In this document: positions 14,895-15,626 of the stretch, one piece after another | How the letters are laid out: each line of letters opens with the position of its first letter | Numbering within the stretch: position 1 is the stretch's first letter | Notes under the pieces: model-generated | Seen by the model: only the letters and a program-made list of their open reading frames with translations | What the model was told of the DNA's origin: nothing | The model's database searches: none | Program-made: the position numbers and the translations under genes | Origin: Verrucomicrobiota bacterium | Lineage (GTDB): Bacteria > Verrucomicrobiota > Verrucomicrobiae > Limisphaerales > UBA11358 | Length of the DNA stretch: 15,626 nucleotides | Direction: 5' to 3' | Assembly (NCBI GenBank): GCA_014860005.1 | Contig: JACZKP010000199.1 | Location: forward strand, 1 to 15,626

Positions 14895-15492
14895 ATGAAC
14901 ACAAAAACAAGGAACAAAACCGGCGGCTGAGCAATCCTCACAACTCTCTTTTGTGCGCTCGCGCATCCGACGTTCGCCGCGAACGTCTTCTATCTGGTCG
15001 ACGGAAATTTGACTGTATTCGACGGGACGGCATCGCACGCAGCTTCCGCTGGTCCAAAAACAATTGGGGCAAAAGGTCCATACCATCATTTATTTGACTG
15101 GAAGGAAGCACCGGGCGGAACGCGCTTCCTTATTTCCAAAGGTCGTGACGCCCACTTTCGTTCCGATTCTGACGCGCCAACCGGGTTTGATTTGCGTCTG
15201 CGCGACGGCAACGGTGGGAAACGGCAAATCCACGCGAGCGTGTATCACGCGCGCTTCTCGCCGGACGGCCAGAGGTTGGCTTACACAACGACCGATTGCG
15301 AATTGCGCGTTGAAGATCCCGAAGGTCGTCGCCTCCACACCGTTCGCGGTGCATACAATCCGCATTGGAAAAAGGATGGCAGCGTGCTTACGTTTGAAAA
15401 AGTCCCCGCAGGGCACGACGTGCATTTGCCGGGGGCGTTGCATCTGGCGAAACTCGACGCAGCCAGCGGAAGATTGGATTTGCTCATTCTAA
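14895..15492 (+). pseudogene. Secreted PD40/TolB-like beta-propeller protein, doubly disrupted
   Basis: ATG 14895 starts a typical signal peptide (MNTKTRNKTGG, then AILTTLFCALAHPTFA, cut before ANVFYLVDGNL), but TGA at 14928-14930 falls between its charged start and its hydrophobic core. The same frame then stays open through propeller-like blades: NVFYLVDGNLTVFDG, HHLFDWKEAPGGTRFLISKG, ARFSPDGQRLAYTT (a PD40-type blade), NPHWKKDGSVLTFEK and ALHLAKLDAASGRLDLL. After ~15480 the sequence changes character and a transposase start follows at 15533, so the C-terminal part seems cut off by an insertion. The intact ATG at 15009 would give an exportless product. A full propeller would need several hundred residues more. 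The exact insertion point between 15480 and 15532 cannot be fixed. Confidence 0.6.
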
Positions 15493-15626
15493 TTCGCTTT
15501 CAAGATGAGATTAAACGTGGTAGCGTCTCGGCATGGCAAGACCACGCCGGATGGATCCTCAGATGGTGAAACGGGCGCAACTGACCGCCGCGACCTCAAC
15601 CTCGGTCGAGTCCCTGCGCCAGTGTC
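15493..15626 (+). mobile_element. Left end of an IS630-like insertion sequence (runs off the window)
   Basis: Coding homology of the propeller gene stops and a transposase-like frame begins within ~50 bases, so an IS left end lies somewhere in 15480-15532; the boundary given is approximate. The terminal inverted repeat and any TA target duplication cannot be checked because the right end is outside the window. Confidence 0.45.
15533..15626 (+). CDS. IS630-like transposase, N-terminal fragment (3' end outside window)
   Basis: Only 31 residues are visible: MARPRRMDPQMVKRAQLTA, then ATSTSVESLRQC. The basic start followed by a helix and 'S.E.LRQC' resembles the N-terminal helix-turn-helix of IS630-family (DDE) transposases, often followed by an LPA..G..LEQTA segment that would lie beyond the window. 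ATG 15533 is the natural start. The frame is open to the window edge. Too short for a firm family assignment; another small DNA-binding protein is possible. Confidence 0.5.
   Translation, partial: MARPRRMDPQMVKRAQLTAATSTSVESLRQC

Noticed and set aside
14928..14930. TGA read as selenocysteine or tryptophan
   Set aside because: A Sec residue in a signal peptide makes no sense, no SECIS-like hairpin is evident just after it, and other genes here use TGA as a normal stop.

Overview
The window looks like chromosomal DNA from a Verrucomicrobiota bacterium, most likely a Pedosphaera/Limisphaera-like lineage. This is an inference from several traits: high-GC, loosely packed genes, very large secreted proteins built from Fn3/Ig/DUF11 modules and ending in a '..YYRVR..' tail, a TIGR03790-type protein, RHS-like debris, and many short palindromic repeats. 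No rRNA or tRNA gene is present to confirm it.

Layout. (1) 1-860: the C-terminal end of a probable MmeI-like DNA methyltransferase, followed directly by a second, internally deleted copy of the same region that carries a cluster of palindromic repeats. (2) 898-1520: a TfoX N-terminal-domain gene broken by an amber codon, overlapping by ATGA a small gene of unknown function. (3) 1583-3067: enolase on the minus strand with its own promoter; its 3' flank holds a probable terminator and a palindromic repeat. (4) 3318-7149: a 1256-residue secreted modular protein with a clear intrinsic terminator. (5) 7187-8028: a fluoride-response unit made of a fluoride riboswitch, a probable Shine-Dalgarno-masking hairpin, crcB (Fluc channel) and a DUF190 gene. 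(6) 8239-9156: two housekeeping genes in convergent orientation, frr and an ftsB/divIC-like gene. (7) 9234-13300: a two-gene unit for exported proteins. A well-spaced promoter fires almost onto the GTG of a TIGR03790-family gene, which is followed by an S8 (subtilisin-like) peptidase carrying an N-terminal STN-like domain. (8) 13301-15626: an accessory, decaying region. It holds a 51-codon membrane-protein gene, RHS-repeat remnants on both sides of a hicB-hicA toxin-antitoxin pair, a ~240-bp hairpin-rich element with terminal inverted repeats, a second hairpin cluster, a PD40/TolB-like propeller gene with a stop codon in its signal peptide, and the 5' end of an IS630-like transposase.

Functionally the core genes (eno, frr, ftsB) are intact, while accessory genes show repeated loss: partial duplication and deletion, two nonsense mutations, RHS fragments and an IS insertion. 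The most coherent units are the fluoride operon, whose switching mechanism can be read from the bases, and the TIGR03790/S8 pair, which may be a secretion-and-processing unit of unknown purpose. All calls come from reading the sequence; no database search was run.
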